The notes under the pieces were generated by a model, which saw only the letters and a list, made by a program, of their open reading frames with translations, made no database searches and was not told the DNA's origin. A DNA stretch of 64,000 nucleotides from Flavobacterium cellulosilyticum (GTDB lineage Bacteria > Bacteroidota > Bacteroidia > Flavobacteriales > Flavobacteriaceae), in the NCBI RefSeq assembly GCF_004349355.1, contig NZ_SMFK01000001.1, forward strand, positions 795,393-859,392. The letters run 5' to 3'. Shown here one piece after another: positions 8,437 to 17,499 of this stretch. The translations under genes were made by a program, and so were the position numbers. Every line of letters begins with the position of its first letter. Within the stretch, counting starts at the first letter, position 1.

Positions 8437-8874
8437 ATGAAAAAATATATTATAGGAATTGCATTAATCGCATTAGCGCTACAAAGTTTTAAAAGGGCAT
8501 CTAGTGATTCCACTTGGAATGAATCCATTAGTTCTCCATACCAAGTTAGCATGCAGCCACAAGCAAATAACGGAAAAACCATTTATAATAAAGTTTGCAT
8601 GTCTTGCCACCAAATGAATGGAACCGGTATTCCAGGAGCATTTCCTCCACTTGCAAAATCCGATTACTTAAATGCCGATGTCAATAGAGCAATAAAACAA
8701 ATACTAAATGGTTCTTTGGGAGCAATAACCGTTAACGGAAAAAAATACACCACCCCAATGCCTAAACAGGAACTTAATGATCAGCAAATTGCAGATGTCT
8801 TAACGTATGTGTATGCCAATTGGGGAAATAATAAAGCTGTTATAACGCCAGAAATGGTAAAGAAAATGAGGTAG
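8437..8874 (+). CDS. Secreted monohaem cytochrome c
   Basis: A 145-residue protein with an N-terminal signal sequence (KKYIIGIALIALALQSF). It has one haem-binding motif, CMSCH, in KVCMSCHQMNGTGIPGAFPP near residues 53-72, and the axial Met is probably in TTPMPKQELNDQQ. It is a periplasmic class-I-type electron carrier. It is convergent with the molybdenum hydroxylase gene group just downstream on the other strand, so it may accept electrons from that enzyme (inference). It resembles the cytochrome encoded at 30129-30599. Confidence 0.9.
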   Translation: MKKYIIGIALIALALQSFKRASSDSTWNESISSPYQVSMQPQANNGKTIYNKVCMSCHQMNGTGIPGAFPPLAKSDYLNADVNRAIKQILNGSLGAITVNGKKYTTPMPKQELNDQQIADVLTYVYANWGNNKAVITPEMVKKMR

Positions 8875-8884
8875 AAAAACAGCT

Positions 8885-9517
8885 TTATTTAGTTGTGTTT
8901 TTATAAACCAACCAATCATCTGGAGAATTCAAATTTTGTATACAGCACGAATCCTGAACCTCTATTTTAGTACGTTGTTCAGGATTTGTTTTTTTGATTT
9001 GGAAATCCAAACGGGCATTCTCATTCTTACAAACAATGGCTAAAAGAGGATTCCAGAACAAGGAAGACAACTTTATAGGATGACCATTTTTGCCATTGTA
9101 ATTGGGTTGAACCACCGTATTTTGGGATTCTATAATTTTTTGTAATTCCGTTCTATTCAAAATAGGAATATCTACAGGCTGAATCAGAACTGATTTGCTT
9201 TTGGGGATATGCACTAAAACCGACTGCAAAGTGGAGAATGATCCTGCTTCTGGATTTTTGTTTAGAACCACTTTAATTTGCAGATTTTCGAATGCTTCAA
9301 ATTGGTTTTGGGCTTTCGCCAAAAAAGGAATCGCTTCAAAATAGTCCTCAAACTGGAATCCCAAACCGATATAAACTTCGGTTATTGCGGTGTTAGTTAT
9401 TCGATTTAATTGTTCTAAAATCCAAAACGTGTTTTTGTAAGCAAGCAATCCTTTAGGGACACCCATTCGTTCCGATTTCCCTCCAGCAAGCAAAACAAAA
9501 ACGGAATTATTTTCCAT
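8885..9517 (-). CDS. MobA-like nucleotidyltransferase (molybdopterin cofactor maturation)
   Basis: A 210-residue NTP-transferase. The N-terminal LLAGGKSERMGVPKGLL is the nucleotide-binding signature of MobA/MocA/IspD-like enzymes, and QPVDIPILN near residue 137 is the metal-binding Asp region. Next to xdhC and a molybdenum hydroxylase it most likely makes the dinucleotide form of the cofactor (MocA-type cytidylyl- or MobA-type guanylyltransferase; which one cannot be told). Its start overlaps the end of xdhC by 11 bases, showing translational coupling. Confidence 0.85.
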   Translation of the reverse strand: MENNSVFVLLAGGKSERMGVPKGLLAYKNTFWILEQLNRITNTAITEVYIGLGFQFEDYFEAIPFLAKAQNQFEAFENLQIKVVLNKNPEAGSFSTLQSVLVHIPKSKSVLIQPVDIPILNRTELQKIIESQNTVVQPNYNGKNGHPIKLSSLFWNPLLAIVCKNENARLDFQIKKTNPEQRTKIEVQDSCCIQNLNSPDDWLVYKNTTK

Positions 9518-10268
9518 AATAGACTTTCAATAATTCAGAGGCTATGCTAATCGCAATTTCTTTTGGAGTACTTCCTCCTAAATCCAATCCTATTGGGCAA
9601 TGTACTGGAGCAATGCCTCCTTTTAAACCCAATTCATTAATTAACATCTTATTGAATCGGCTTTTTTTAGTTTTACTACCAATGAGGCCAATGTATTTCG
9701 TTTCAGAAACCAAAGCAAGAGCGGTGATTTCAAAATCCAATCGGTGGTCGTGAGTCATAATCGCAACATAACAATTGGCTCCCCAAGGAATCGTTTGTTT
9801 ATAGAGATCAAATGGAATCGAACTGTATTTTATTGAGGGGTCTAAATCAATTGTCTCTCGCCAGTTCTCTCGGGTATCGTATAAATGAATGATAAATGGG
9901 GTGTCATTTAAAATCGAGCAAAGTGCAACTCCTATATGTCCAGCACCAAATAAATGTAATTCGGGAAATTGATTCATGGGTTCAATGATTAGTTCTACTT
10001 TTCCGCCACAACATTGTTCAAATTCAGGGCCTAATGTATAGCTGAAAGTGGTTATTTTATTTTCTTGAATGGCAATAACGGCTAGATCGATTACCTGAAA
10101 TTCTAATTTACCTCCGCCAATAGTCCCGAAAATTGTTTTATCTTGGGTTACTATCATTTTCGAGGCCAATTTACATGGCGCCGAACCTATAATTTTGCTT
10201 ACTGTAACGAGAGCTACTGGAATTCTCTTAGCCTTAAATTCTTGTAAAAGTTCAATCCAATTGTTCAT
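9507..10268 (-). CDS. xdhC: XdhC/CoxI-family molybdenum hydroxylase maturation factor
   Basis: A 253-residue XdhC-type protein that binds molybdenum cofactor, promotes its sulfuration and inserts it into hydroxylases. It has the N-terminal XdhC/CoxI domain with GTIGGGKLEFQVID, a Rossmann-like GAGHIGVALCSIL at about residues 112-124, GLIGSKTKKSRF near 194, and PIGLDLGGSTPKEIAISIASEL near the C-terminus. It lies downstream of the hydroxylase subunit genes, separated by a 258-base gap containing a dispersed repeat. Confidence 0.9.
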   Translation of the reverse strand: MNNWIELLQEFKAKRIPVALVTVSKIIGSAPCKLASKMIVTQDKTIFGTIGGGKLEFQVIDLAVIAIQENKITTFSYTLGPEFEQCCGGKVELIIEPMNQFPELHLFGAGHIGVALCSILNDTPFIIHLYDTRENWRETIDLDPSIKYSSIPFDLYKQTIPWGANCYVAIMTHDHRLDFEITALALVSETKYIGLIGSKTKKSRFNKMLINELGLKGGIAPVHCPIGLDLGGSTPKEIAISIASELLKVYYGK

Positions 10269-10320
10269 TAAATGTATATGGTTTTAGTAGTAAGGGATAA
10301 ATGATACGAATAACATCTTT

Positions 10321-10446
10321 TTTAAATTTGGGCGTGACCCTTCGTAAAAACTTCGGGTCGGGCTTTTCGTTCCCGCTTTTTTATATTTGGCGAAGAAAAA
10401 TCGCCAAATAAAAAAAGAGCTCCACTGCAATCCCTCACGCAGAGGA
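10321..10446. repeat. Dispersed intergenic hairpin element, copy 2
   Basis: GGGCGTGACCC and CGGGTCGGGC words precede a CCCGCTTTTTTA stretch. A 10-bp hairpin follows (10384-10393 with 10401-10410, TATTTGGCGA and its complement), then CTCCACTGCAATCCCTCACGC. This layout is common between genes of Flavobacterium and relatives. It separates xdhC from the hydroxylase large subunit gene. A truncated relative lies at 6897-6976. Confidence 0.65.
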
Positions 10447-10526
10447 ACTAAATATAGGAATAAATAATCAAATTCTGTAAATCATAGACCCAAGTGATAG
10501 GGAGAAGGCGATGCAATTTAGTGGTA

Positions 10527-12707
10527 TTATGCAATTTCATAATCACTCAAAGGCAAATTATAATATCGTTTTCCGGTTAGTTTATAAATTCCATTGATAA
10601 TTGCTGGAGCAATTACAGGAACTCCCGGCTCGCCAACTCCGGACGGAGCTTCGTCGCTTTCTACAATTTCTACATGAATATTGGGTGCTTCATTCATTCG
10701 AACCAATCGGTAATCGCCAAAATTACTTTGTTCAATTGCCCCTTCTTTAGCTGTAATTTTTCCGTAAAGGGCTAACGACATTCCAAAAATGGCAGCTCCT
10801 TCCATTTGCGCTATTACCGTATTTTTATTAACCACTTTTCCACAATCAATAACGGAATAGACATTATGAATTTTTACCATTCCATCCATCATCGAAACTT
10901 CAACAACAGAAGCTACATAAGAGTAAAAACTATAATGAACCGCAATACCATAGGCATGTCCGTCGGGTAATTTTTTACTCCAATTAGCATTTTTCGCAGC
11001 CTTATTTAACACATTTTTGAGACGTGCTGTATTGTATTTTATCGGGTCTTTGGTGTCTTGGATTCGGTCCTCTCCAATTAATTTTAGCCTAAAATCTAAG
11101 GGGTCTTGATTAGCAGCATAAGCTAATTCATCAGCAAAAACATTGATAGAAAATCCATGTATGATATTAATTACGGAACGCAACCAACCAATTCGAACCA
11201 TTGCCGGAGCATGTCCCGATTCTATTTTTAAATTATTTATAGCAAAAGGAACGTCAGCAGCACTTGAAGCTTCCCAACTCGCTGGATATTCGTTGCTAGA
11301 ATCAAAGGTGGACCCAATTGATGGAAAAGCAAAACGATGCAACCATCCAGTAACATTACCCTTTGCATCGAGCGAAGCTTTCATATACTGAGCACTTACG
11401 GTGTGGTAATAACCGTGTTTTGTTTCATCTTCTCGAGTCCAGACGACTTGTACGGGAGCTTTGATGGCTTTAGATAGAATAACGGCTTCTACTACATAAT
11501 CAGGTTTTGACTTTCGTCCAAAGCCGCCACCTAAGAAAGTGACGTTTATAATAACTTTATCATCATCAAATCCTAAATATTCTTTTAGTTCGGTATGTGC
11601 CGCTTGTGGATTTTGGGTAGGACACCAAACTTCACAACTATCTTCTTTTACCCAAGCCACTGCATTAGGTACTTCCATCGGGGCATGAGATAAATGAGGC
11701 ATTTGAAAAGTGCTTTCGACAATTTTTGTAGCCTCTTTAAAGGCTTTTTCTACATCTCCTATTTCTTTATTGACTTTACCCGGTTTATGAACATTTTGCG
11801 TAATTTGCTCCATGTATTTCTCAGAATCATAAGTCACATTTTTACCATAATCCCATTCTATTTCCAAGGCTTCTTTTCCTTTAAAAGCGGCCCAAGTATT
11901 CGAAGCGATTACTGCTACGCCACCCAAAGCGCCAAAAGGTCTTTTGACTCTAGCAATTTCGATTATGGCTTCGACACCTGGAATTTTCATCGCTTCGGTT
12001 TTGTTGAAGGATTTTACTGTTCCAAAAGTAACGGGACAACGAGCAATTGCCGCATATTTCATATTAGGCAAACGAAAATCGAGTCCAAAAACAGCACTTC
12101 CATTTGCGTATTTCTCAACATCAATGCTTTTTAAGCTTTTGCCAATGTATTTGTAGTTTTTTGGGTCTTTGTAGGTAATCTTTGTTGGCGCTTCAATTGA
12201 TTTTGCTATTTCGACCAAATCACCAAAGCCTATTTTTTTGCCACTAGTATGAACAATAAAATGATTTTCTGCACGACATTCGCTTTCGGGTACGTTCCAT
12301 TTTTTGGCTGCAGCCGATAGTAAAATCATCCTTGTTGTAGCTCCCATTTTCAACATGGTATCATATAAATAACGGACACTTCGAGAGCCATCGGTGTTTT
12401 GATCTCCATATTTTTTATGTCCAATAGCTTGTTTTACGGTTACTTTATTCCAATCCGCTTCCATTTCATCGGCAATGATTGAAGTTAATGAAGTGCGCAC
12501 ACCATTTCCCATTTCTGAGCGTGAGGCTATTAAAATTAAACTTCCATCAGCATTTAACTCGACAAATAAATTTGGAATAAAACTCGCCGCTAAAGCGTTT
12601 TCTCCTTGTGCAAATGCTGAAAAATTACAGGCTATAATTAGTCCACCAGTCCCTAAACCGATGTTTTTTATAAATGATCTTCGACTTATGTTTTGAATTT
12701 CACTCAT
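10527..12707 (-). CDS. Molybdopterin-binding hydroxylase/dehydrogenase large subunit (IorB-like)
   Basis: A 726-residue xanthine-dehydrogenase-family large subunit. The N-terminus has a twin-arginine signal (SRRSFIKNIGLGTGG), so the folded holoenzyme is probably exported to the periplasm. Cofactor-binding features include GGGFGRKS near residue 400 and GVGEPGVPVIAPAI near 697-710, which holds the conserved catalytic Glu. The size and two-subunit arrangement fit isoquinoline 1-oxidoreductase IorB or periplasmic aldehyde oxidoreductases rather than cytosolic xanthine dehydrogenase. The substrate is unknown. It overlaps the upstream 2Fe-2S subunit gene by one base. Confidence 0.9.
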   Translation of the reverse strand: MSEIQNISRRSFIKNIGLGTGGLIIACNFSAFAQGENALAASFIPNLFVELNADGSLILIASRSEMGNGVRTSLTSIIADEMEADWNKVTVKQAIGHKKYGDQNTDGSRSVRYLYDTMLKMGATTRMILLSAAAKKWNVPESECRAENHFIVHTSGKKIGFGDLVEIAKSIEAPTKITYKDPKNYKYIGKSLKSIDVEKYANGSAVFGLDFRLPNMKYAAIARCPVTFGTVKSFNKTEAMKIPGVEAIIEIARVKRPFGALGGVAVIASNTWAAFKGKEALEIEWDYGKNVTYDSEKYMEQITQNVHKPGKVNKEIGDVEKAFKEATKIVESTFQMPHLSHAPMEVPNAVAWVKEDSCEVWCPTQNPQAAHTELKEYLGFDDDKVIINVTFLGGGFGRKSKPDYVVEAVILSKAIKAPVQVVWTREDETKHGYYHTVSAQYMKASLDAKGNVTGWLHRFAFPSIGSTFDSSNEYPASWEASSAADVPFAINNLKIESGHAPAMVRIGWLRSVINIIHGFSINVFADELAYAANQDPLDFRLKLIGEDRIQDTKDPIKYNTARLKNVLNKAAKNANWSKKLPDGHAYGIAVHYSFYSYVASVVEVSMMDGMVKIHNVYSVIDCGKVVNKNTVIAQMEGAAIFGMSLALYGKITAKEGAIEQSNFGDYRLVRMNEAPNIHVEIVESDEAPSGVGEPGVPVIAPAIINGIYKLTGKRYYNLPLSDYEIA

Positions 12708-13168
12708 TATTTCTGCAGTTTTTTAAGTTCAACTGTGTGACGAATGGCTTGCTTGATGCGTGGGTAGGTTCCACAACGGCAAATATTGGCACTCATAGCG
12801 TCGTCAATATCGGTATCGGTTGGGTTAGCATTCGCATTTAGTAAAACAGTAGCAGCTATCAGTTGACCTGGCTGACAAAATCCACATTGAGGAACATTAA
12901 ACTCAGCCCATGATTTTTGTAGTAATTGTAAATTTTCGGTTGTGCCCTCAATAGTAGTTATGTTTTTTCCAACCACTTCAGAAACGGGAGTTAAACAGGA
13001 ATAAATAGCTTCGTCGTTTATTAACACTTTGCAAGCTCCACAAGCTCCTGCCCCACATCCGTATTTAGTTCCAGTAAGTCCTATAACGTCCCTAATCGCC
13101 CAAAGTAAAGGCATTTCGGGAGCTACATCAATGGTGTATTTTTTCTTGTTTATGAGTAATGTCGCCAT
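12707..13168 (-). CDS. 2Fe-2S subunit of molybdenum hydroxylase (IorA-like)
   Basis: A 153-residue small subunit with two [2Fe-2S] clusters. The plant-ferredoxin-type site is YGCGAGACGACKVLI with a later Cys in IYSC. The second domain has CGFCQPGQ and NICRCGTYPRI. It carries electrons from the molybdenum centre to an outside acceptor. It has no signal of its own and would ride out with the Tat-dependent large subunit encoded directly downstream (one-base stop/start overlap). No FAD subunit gene is present nearby. Confidence 0.93.
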   Translation of the reverse strand: MATLLINKKKYTIDVAPEMPLLWAIRDVIGLTGTKYGCGAGACGACKVLINDEAIYSCLTPVSEVVGKNITTIEGTTENLQLLQKSWAEFNVPQCGFCQPGQLIAATVLLNANANPTDTDIDDAMSANICRCGTYPRIKQAIRHTVELKKLQK

Positions 13169-13250
13169 AGTTGAATTTTTAGTGAAAAAAGAACTCTAAA
13201 TTTAATTTTTTTTAATTTATTTGTATTTAAATACTTAACTTATTTTTATA

Positions 13251-14600
13251 TTATTTTAAGTTGAGGTGTAAACTCCCCACAACGCCGCTCAATAAGCCAT
13301 TAAAATCAAAGTTTTCACTCAAACCAATTCGAACAATCACTAAATCGTTGCTTGGAAAAATAGCAACCATTTGTCCTTGAAAACCGCTGCAATAATACAT
13401 GTCTCGTGGAGCATCAGGGAATTTTCCGCCGGCGTTCAGCCAAAAGTGAGCTCCATAATCTCCTTTGGAACCCTTAGTTGGAGTCGCTACATAGTTTATC
13501 CAACTTTCTTCAAAAAGTGGTTCTCCGTTCCAGTTTCCTTTGTGTAAATATAACAATCCCAATTTTGCCCAGTCCCTTGTTGTTGCCCAGCCATAAGAAG
13601 AACCCACATAATTTCCTGCCATATCGGTTTCGATTACCATCGAATGCATCCCAATTTTGTCAATTAATGCAGAATACCAAAAATCTAAATATTCCTGATG
13701 AGTTTTGAATTGCTTTCGCAAAATGCCAGATAGCAAATTAGTAGTTCCAGAGGAATAATTCCAATGAGTGTTGGGTTCATATAGTGCCGGTTTTTGAATT
13801 TGTGCTTGGCTCATGTCTTCAGACAAGAAAAGCATTTTTGTGGCGTCCGAAATTTTAGTGTAGTCTTCTTCCCATTCTAAGCCGGAGTTCATGTGTAGTA
13901 AATCATTGATGGTGATTTTGGCTCGTTTGTCTTTTGCCCATTCGACAATTGGAGCGGGTTTATTGATGTTAATTTTTGCTTGTTTTTGTAAAATTCCATA
14001 CAATGTTGCTGCAATACTTTTGGTCATGGACCAACCCAATATTTTAGAATTTTTATTGAAACCCACCTCGTATTTTTCGGCGATAATTTTGTCTTTATAA
14101 ATCACGATAATTGACCGGGTTCTCTTCTTTTTCTCTCCTTTTGTATCAAATGCATTGGCGATTGTCTTTTCTAACTTAGCATAATCTATATTGGAAAAAA
14201 AAGTATCTTTCGGTTCATGGTTTCCATAAGGAAAAGCTAAGTTGTTTTTGAATTGTATTCTTTTTGGAACTTCGTAAGCTTTTGAAATATCAAAATTGTC
14301 GTTGATTAATGTCGCTCCTAATCCTTCGCGATAGATGGCTTTTCGTTCTTTCAACCCAAAAACAGAAGCACTAGCAAATTTTCCTTTTTCATCAATTGTG
14401 TTACTCGCTAAGTCAATAGGGTCAAAATCATTGTCCCCTTTTTCAATCATTTCTTGAGAACGATTGTCTATGAAATGTCCTGATGCAACACTTTTGGCTG
14501 AAAATCCCGAAATTAAAGCCAGTTTGGGATAATTAATATATCCTAAATAGATGGCAACTAATAAAAAAGAGATGCCAAGAATTTTGACTGTTTTGTGCAT
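13251..14600 (-). CDS. Beta-lactamase-family serine hydrolase, membrane-anchored
   Basis: A 449-residue class-C-beta-lactamase-like hydrolase. The N-terminal hydrophobic stretch ILGISFLLVAIYLGYI is a signal anchor. SMTK in GWSMTKSIAATLYG near residue 192 is the SxxK nucleophile motif; WNYSSGTTNLLSG near 282 takes the place of the Tyr-x-Asn motif (YSS, so the Asn is replaced by Ser); HFWLNAGG near 397 replaces the KTG box. Such enzymes act as esterases or D-amino-acid peptidases, and the substrate is unknown. It reads divergently from sufS. Confidence 0.85.
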   Translation of the reverse strand: MHKTVKILGISFLLVAIYLGYINYPKLALISGFSAKSVASGHFIDNRSQEMIEKGDNDFDPIDLASNTIDEKGKFASASVFGLKERKAIYREGLGATLINDNFDISKAYEVPKRIQFKNNLAFPYGNHEPKDTFFSNIDYAKLEKTIANAFDTKGEKKKRTRSIIVIYKDKIIAEKYEVGFNKNSKILGWSMTKSIAATLYGILQKQAKININKPAPIVEWAKDKRAKITINDLLHMNSGLEWEEDYTKISDATKMLFLSEDMSQAQIQKPALYEPNTHWNYSSGTTNLLSGILRKQFKTHQEYLDFWYSALIDKIGMHSMVIETDMAGNYVGSSYGWATTRDWAKLGLLYLHKGNWNGEPLFEESWINYVATPTKGSKGDYGAHFWLNAGGKFPDAPRDMYYCSGFQGQMVAIFPSNDLVIVRIGLSENFDFNGLLSGVVGSLHLNLK

Positions 14601-14728
14601 ACAAGTGAATTATAAATCAATGCAATTTAATTTTTTTTAGCCACGAATTCTCAAATTTTGTTATGAAATTACATCAAAATTAACACAAGTAAATTGGCGA
14701 ATACGTGGCGAAACCAATTTAGTTTTAT

Positions 14729-14736
14729 TACTTTTG
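14729..14736 (+). promoter_or_regulatory. Possible -7 box of the sufS operon
   Basis: TACTTTTG matches the Bacteroidota -7 consensus TAnnTTTG about 110 nt upstream of the sufS ATG. A convincing TTTG at -33 is not visible (GTGG only), so this is tentative. Confidence 0.4.
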
Positions 14737-14848
14737 TATTTAGAATTTTTCTAAATAAAGAAATGCCAATTTTAAATGGTGTTATCTTAATGATTGTTAA
14801 TTACAGGCATTGAATATGACCTATAAAGTACAATATAAAGCAGATACA

Positions 14849-16063
14849 ATGTTAGATATTAATAAAGTTAGAGCCGATTTTCCAATACTCTCTCAAAAAG
14901 TAAACGGAAAACAATTGGTTTATTTTGATAACGGCGCCACCTCGCAAAAACCACAAGTTGTGATTGATGCAATAGCGCAATATTATCAAGAAATCAATGC
15001 AAATATTCATCGTGGAGTACATACTTTGAGCCAATTGGCAACTGATGCTTATGAAGTATCACGAGCTACAATTCAAAATCATATCAATGCCAAATTTGCT
15101 CACGAGGTGATTTTCACCTCGGGAACAACGCATGGAATTAATGCTGTCGCCAATGGTTTTGCTTCAATATTAAAGGTTGGTGATGAGGTTTTAGTTTCGG
15201 CCATGGAACATCATAGCAATATTGTACCTTGGCAAATGTTGTGTGAGAAAACAGGAGCCACATTGAGAGTGATCCCAATGAATGAAAACGGCGAATTGAT
15301 TATGGCCGAATATGATAAATTAGTATCGGAAAAAACTAAAATCGTAACGGTAAATCATATTTCAAACGCTTTGGGAACGATCAATCCAATCAAATACATG
15401 ATTGATAAAGCGCATGAATTTGGTGCTGCGATTTTAATTGATGGAGCACAAGCCGTTCCACATTTAAAACCCGATGTTCAAGAATTGGATTGTGATTTTT
15501 ATGTGTTTTCTGGACACAAAATGTGTGGGCCAACTGGAACTGGAATTTTATACGGTAAAGAAGCGTGGTTGAACCAATTGCCTCCATATCAAGGTGGTGG
15601 CGAAATGATAAAGGAAGTCACTTTCGAAAAATCTACTTATGCTGATTTGCCTCATAAATTTGAAGCAGGAACGCCTAATATTGCAGGAGGAATTGTGCTG
15701 GGAACTGCAGTTGATTATATGAATTCCATTGGTTTTGAAAACATTCAACAACAGGAAAAAGAATTAGTAGAATACGGTACCAAGCGATTATTAGAAATTG
15801 AAGGATTAAAAATTTACGGTACTGCCAAGGAAAAAACATCTGTGATTTCATTTAATGTTGGCGAAATTCATCCATATGATATTGGTACAATTGTGGATAA
15901 GTTAGGAATAGCTGTACGAACTGGACATCATTGCGCACAACCCATCATGGAATTTTTTAAAATTCCTGGGACTATTAGAGCTAGTTTTTCATTTTATAAT
16001 ACAAAAGAGGAAATAGACGTTATGGTTGAAGCAGTCAAAAAAGCACAACTAATGCTTTCTTAA
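14849..16063 (+). CDS. sufS: Cysteine desulfurase SufS
   Basis: A 404-residue PLP-dependent cysteine desulfurase that mobilises sulfur from cysteine for the SUF machinery. FSGHKMCGPTGTG near residues 222-234 contains the PLP Lys. RTGHHCAQPIM near 359-369 contains the catalytic Cys that forms the persulfide. The ATG at 14849 gives the typical start MLDINKVRADFPIL; a TTG 39 bases earlier only adds unconserved residues. It begins the second suf block, eight kilobases from sufD. Confidence 0.97.
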   Translation: MLDINKVRADFPILSQKVNGKQLVYFDNGATSQKPQVVIDAIAQYYQEINANIHRGVHTLSQLATDAYEVSRATIQNHINAKFAHEVIFTSGTTHGINAVANGFASILKVGDEVLVSAMEHHSNIVPWQMLCEKTGATLRVIPMNENGELIMAEYDKLVSEKTKIVTVNHISNALGTINPIKYMIDKAHEFGAAILIDGAQAVPHLKPDVQELDCDFYVFSGHKMCGPTGTGILYGKEAWLNQLPPYQGGGEMIKEVTFEKSTYADLPHKFEAGTPNIAGGIVLGTAVDYMNSIGFENIQQQEKELVEYGTKRLLEIEGLKIYGTAKEKTSVISFNVGEIHPYDIGTIVDKLGIAVRTGHHCAQPIMEFFKIPGTIRASFSFYNTKEEIDVMVEAVKKAQLMLS

Positions 16064-16073
16064 AACAATAGAA

Positions 16074-16505
16074 ATGAAATTATATACGATGCTGTTTTTG
16101 AGTTTATTTCTAAGCAAAAGCTGTTCAAGTCAATCACAACAGGATTGTAAAGATGCAGTTTTAGAATATACAGCCAATACGAGAGGTTTTTATCAAAAGA
16201 TAACCATCCAAAACCAAACGGTGATGGTTTCGAAAGATAGAAGCGGTAACGATAAACCGATTACCACAAATATTACAGATAAAGACTGGAAAGAGTTGGT
16301 TGGTTATTTTGAAACGATCAATTTGGATAGTTTGCCAACTTATAAAGGGCCAAGTCAAAAACGATTTCATGATGGGGCAGCAATCGCCAATTTGAAAGTT
16401 GTTTTTAAAGGTAAGACTTATGAAACAAGTTCTTTTGATCATGGAAATCCACCAGTTGAAATCAAAAAATTAGTTGATAAAATAAATACCTTTGTTAAAA
16501 AATAA
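16074..16505 (+). CDS. Small secreted/lipoprotein-like protein of unknown function
   Basis: A 143-residue protein. The N-terminus KLYTMLFLSLFLSKSCSSQ looks like a signal peptide with a possible but atypical lipobox at Cys17. The rest is a small mixed alpha/beta domain (YTANTRGFYQKITIQNQ, ITDKDWKELVGYF). I do not recognise a characterised family. It starts 10 bases after sufS and ends two bases before sufE, so it is translated within the sulfur-transfer operon, although an exported protein has no obvious part in SUF. Confidence 0.75.
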   Translation: MKLYTMLFLSLFLSKSCSSQSQQDCKDAVLEYTANTRGFYQKITIQNQTVMVSKDRSGNDKPITTNITDKDWKELVGYFETINLDSLPTYKGPSQKRFHDGAAIANLKVVFKGKTYETSSFDHGNPPVEIKKLVDKINTFVKK

Positions 16506-16507
16506 TA

Positions 16508-16927
16508 ATGACAATAAAAGAAATACAAGAAGAAATAATAGATGAGTTTTCGATGTTTGACGATTGGATGCAGCGCTATGAATACATAATTGATTTGGGT
16601 AAAAATTTACCATTAATCCAAGAAGAATTCAAAAGCGATGACAATCTCATCAAAGGATGTCAGTCGAAAGTGTGGCTCAAAGGAGAACAGGATGGTGACA
16701 AAATTCTTTTCACTGCCGACAGTGATGCCATTTTAACTAAAGGAATTATAGCCATACTAATTCGTGTTTTTTCAAATCAAGCTGCAATGGATATTTTGAA
16801 TGCTGAAATGGATTTTATAGATGAAATTGGTTTAAAAGAACATTTATCACCCACTCGCGCCAATGGATTGGTTTCGATGATAAAAAATATAAAAATGTAC
16901 GCATTGGCATTCGATGCAAAAAAATAA
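16508..16927 (+). CDS. sufE: Sulfur acceptor protein SufE
   Basis: A 139-residue SufE that takes the persulfide sulfur from SufS and passes it to SufB. The acceptor Cys is in NLIKGCQSKVWLKG near residue 55. MFDDWMQRYEYIIDLGKNLP near the N-terminus and SPTRANGLVSMIKNIKMYAL at the end are family signatures. It is packed two bases behind the preceding gene. Confidence 0.96.
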   Translation: MTIKEIQEEIIDEFSMFDDWMQRYEYIIDLGKNLPLIQEEFKSDDNLIKGCQSKVWLKGEQDGDKILFTADSDAILTKGIIAILIRVFSNQAAMDILNAEMDFIDEIGLKEHLSPTRANGLVSMIKNIKMYALAFDAKK

Positions 16928-16934
16928 ATCTCCT

Positions 16935-17483
16935 AACATATAAGGCAATTAAGGTCAAATAAGTTAGAAAATATATTTATTAGCATTAAAAAAATTATGA
17001 AAAAAACATATTTAAAAAATTTAGTGTATCAAGTGAATGGAGCTGCAATTGAAGTTCACAAACATCTTGGACCAGGACTTTTAGAAAGTGTATATCATAA
17101 TTGTCTAAAAAAAGAATTAAATTTAAGAGGAATTGAATTTAAAACTGAACTTATAATTCCTGTTAATTACAAAGGATTAGATGTAGAGGCAGGCTTGAAA
17201 TGTGATTTATTAGTAGAAAGTAGTTTGGTAGTAGAGTTAAAGGCAGTAGAAAAAGTTATGCCAATACACGAATCACAACTATTAACTTATATGAAACTTT
17301 TGGAAGTACCAATAGCATTAATTATAAATTTTAATGTTATGCATATTTTTAAAGAAGGACAGAAATCTTATGTTAACGAATTATATAGATATTTAGAAGA
17401 ATAATTAACTAATCACTTAGGACATTTAAGTTCAAAATTAAATCAAAACAAAAACTTAATGACCTTAAATTCCTTATATGGTT
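16935..17483. repeat. Inverted repeats flanking the GxxExxY gene
   Basis: The left arm at 16935-16965 and right arm at 17453-17483 are imperfect reverse complements: by eye roughly 26 of 32 aligned positions match, with CATATAAGG and TTAAGGTCA as the shared words. They enclose the gene at 16997-17404 and little else. This layout recalls intervening sequences in 23S rRNA, where an ORF lies in the loop of a long stem. Confidence 0.75.
16997..17404 (+). CDS. GxxExxY family protein
   Basis: A 135-residue protein of the GxxExxY family. The naming motif is GPGLLESVY near residues 27-35. A nuclease-like core follows (LKCDLLVESSLVVELKA, with Asp and a Glu-x-Lys), as in PD-(D/E)XK enzymes. Function is unknown; the family is often found at odd positions in Bacteroidota genomes. 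Here it interrupts the sufE to DUF59 order and is enclosed by a 31-nt inverted repeat, which suggests that it arrived as part of a small inserted unit. Confidence 0.9.
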   Translation: MKKTYLKNLVYQVNGAAIEVHKHLGPGLLESVYHNCLKKELNLRGIEFKTELIIPVNYKGLDVEAGLKCDLLVESSLVVELKAVEKVMPIHESQLLTYMKLLEVPIALIINFNVMHIFKEGQKSYVNELYRYLEE

Positions 17484-17499
17484 AAAAAAAATAAAAATT

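Noticed and set aside
14810..14848. TTG start 39 bases before the sufS ATG
   Set aside because: The ATG at 14849 gives the standard SufS N-terminus and length; the extra residues look random.
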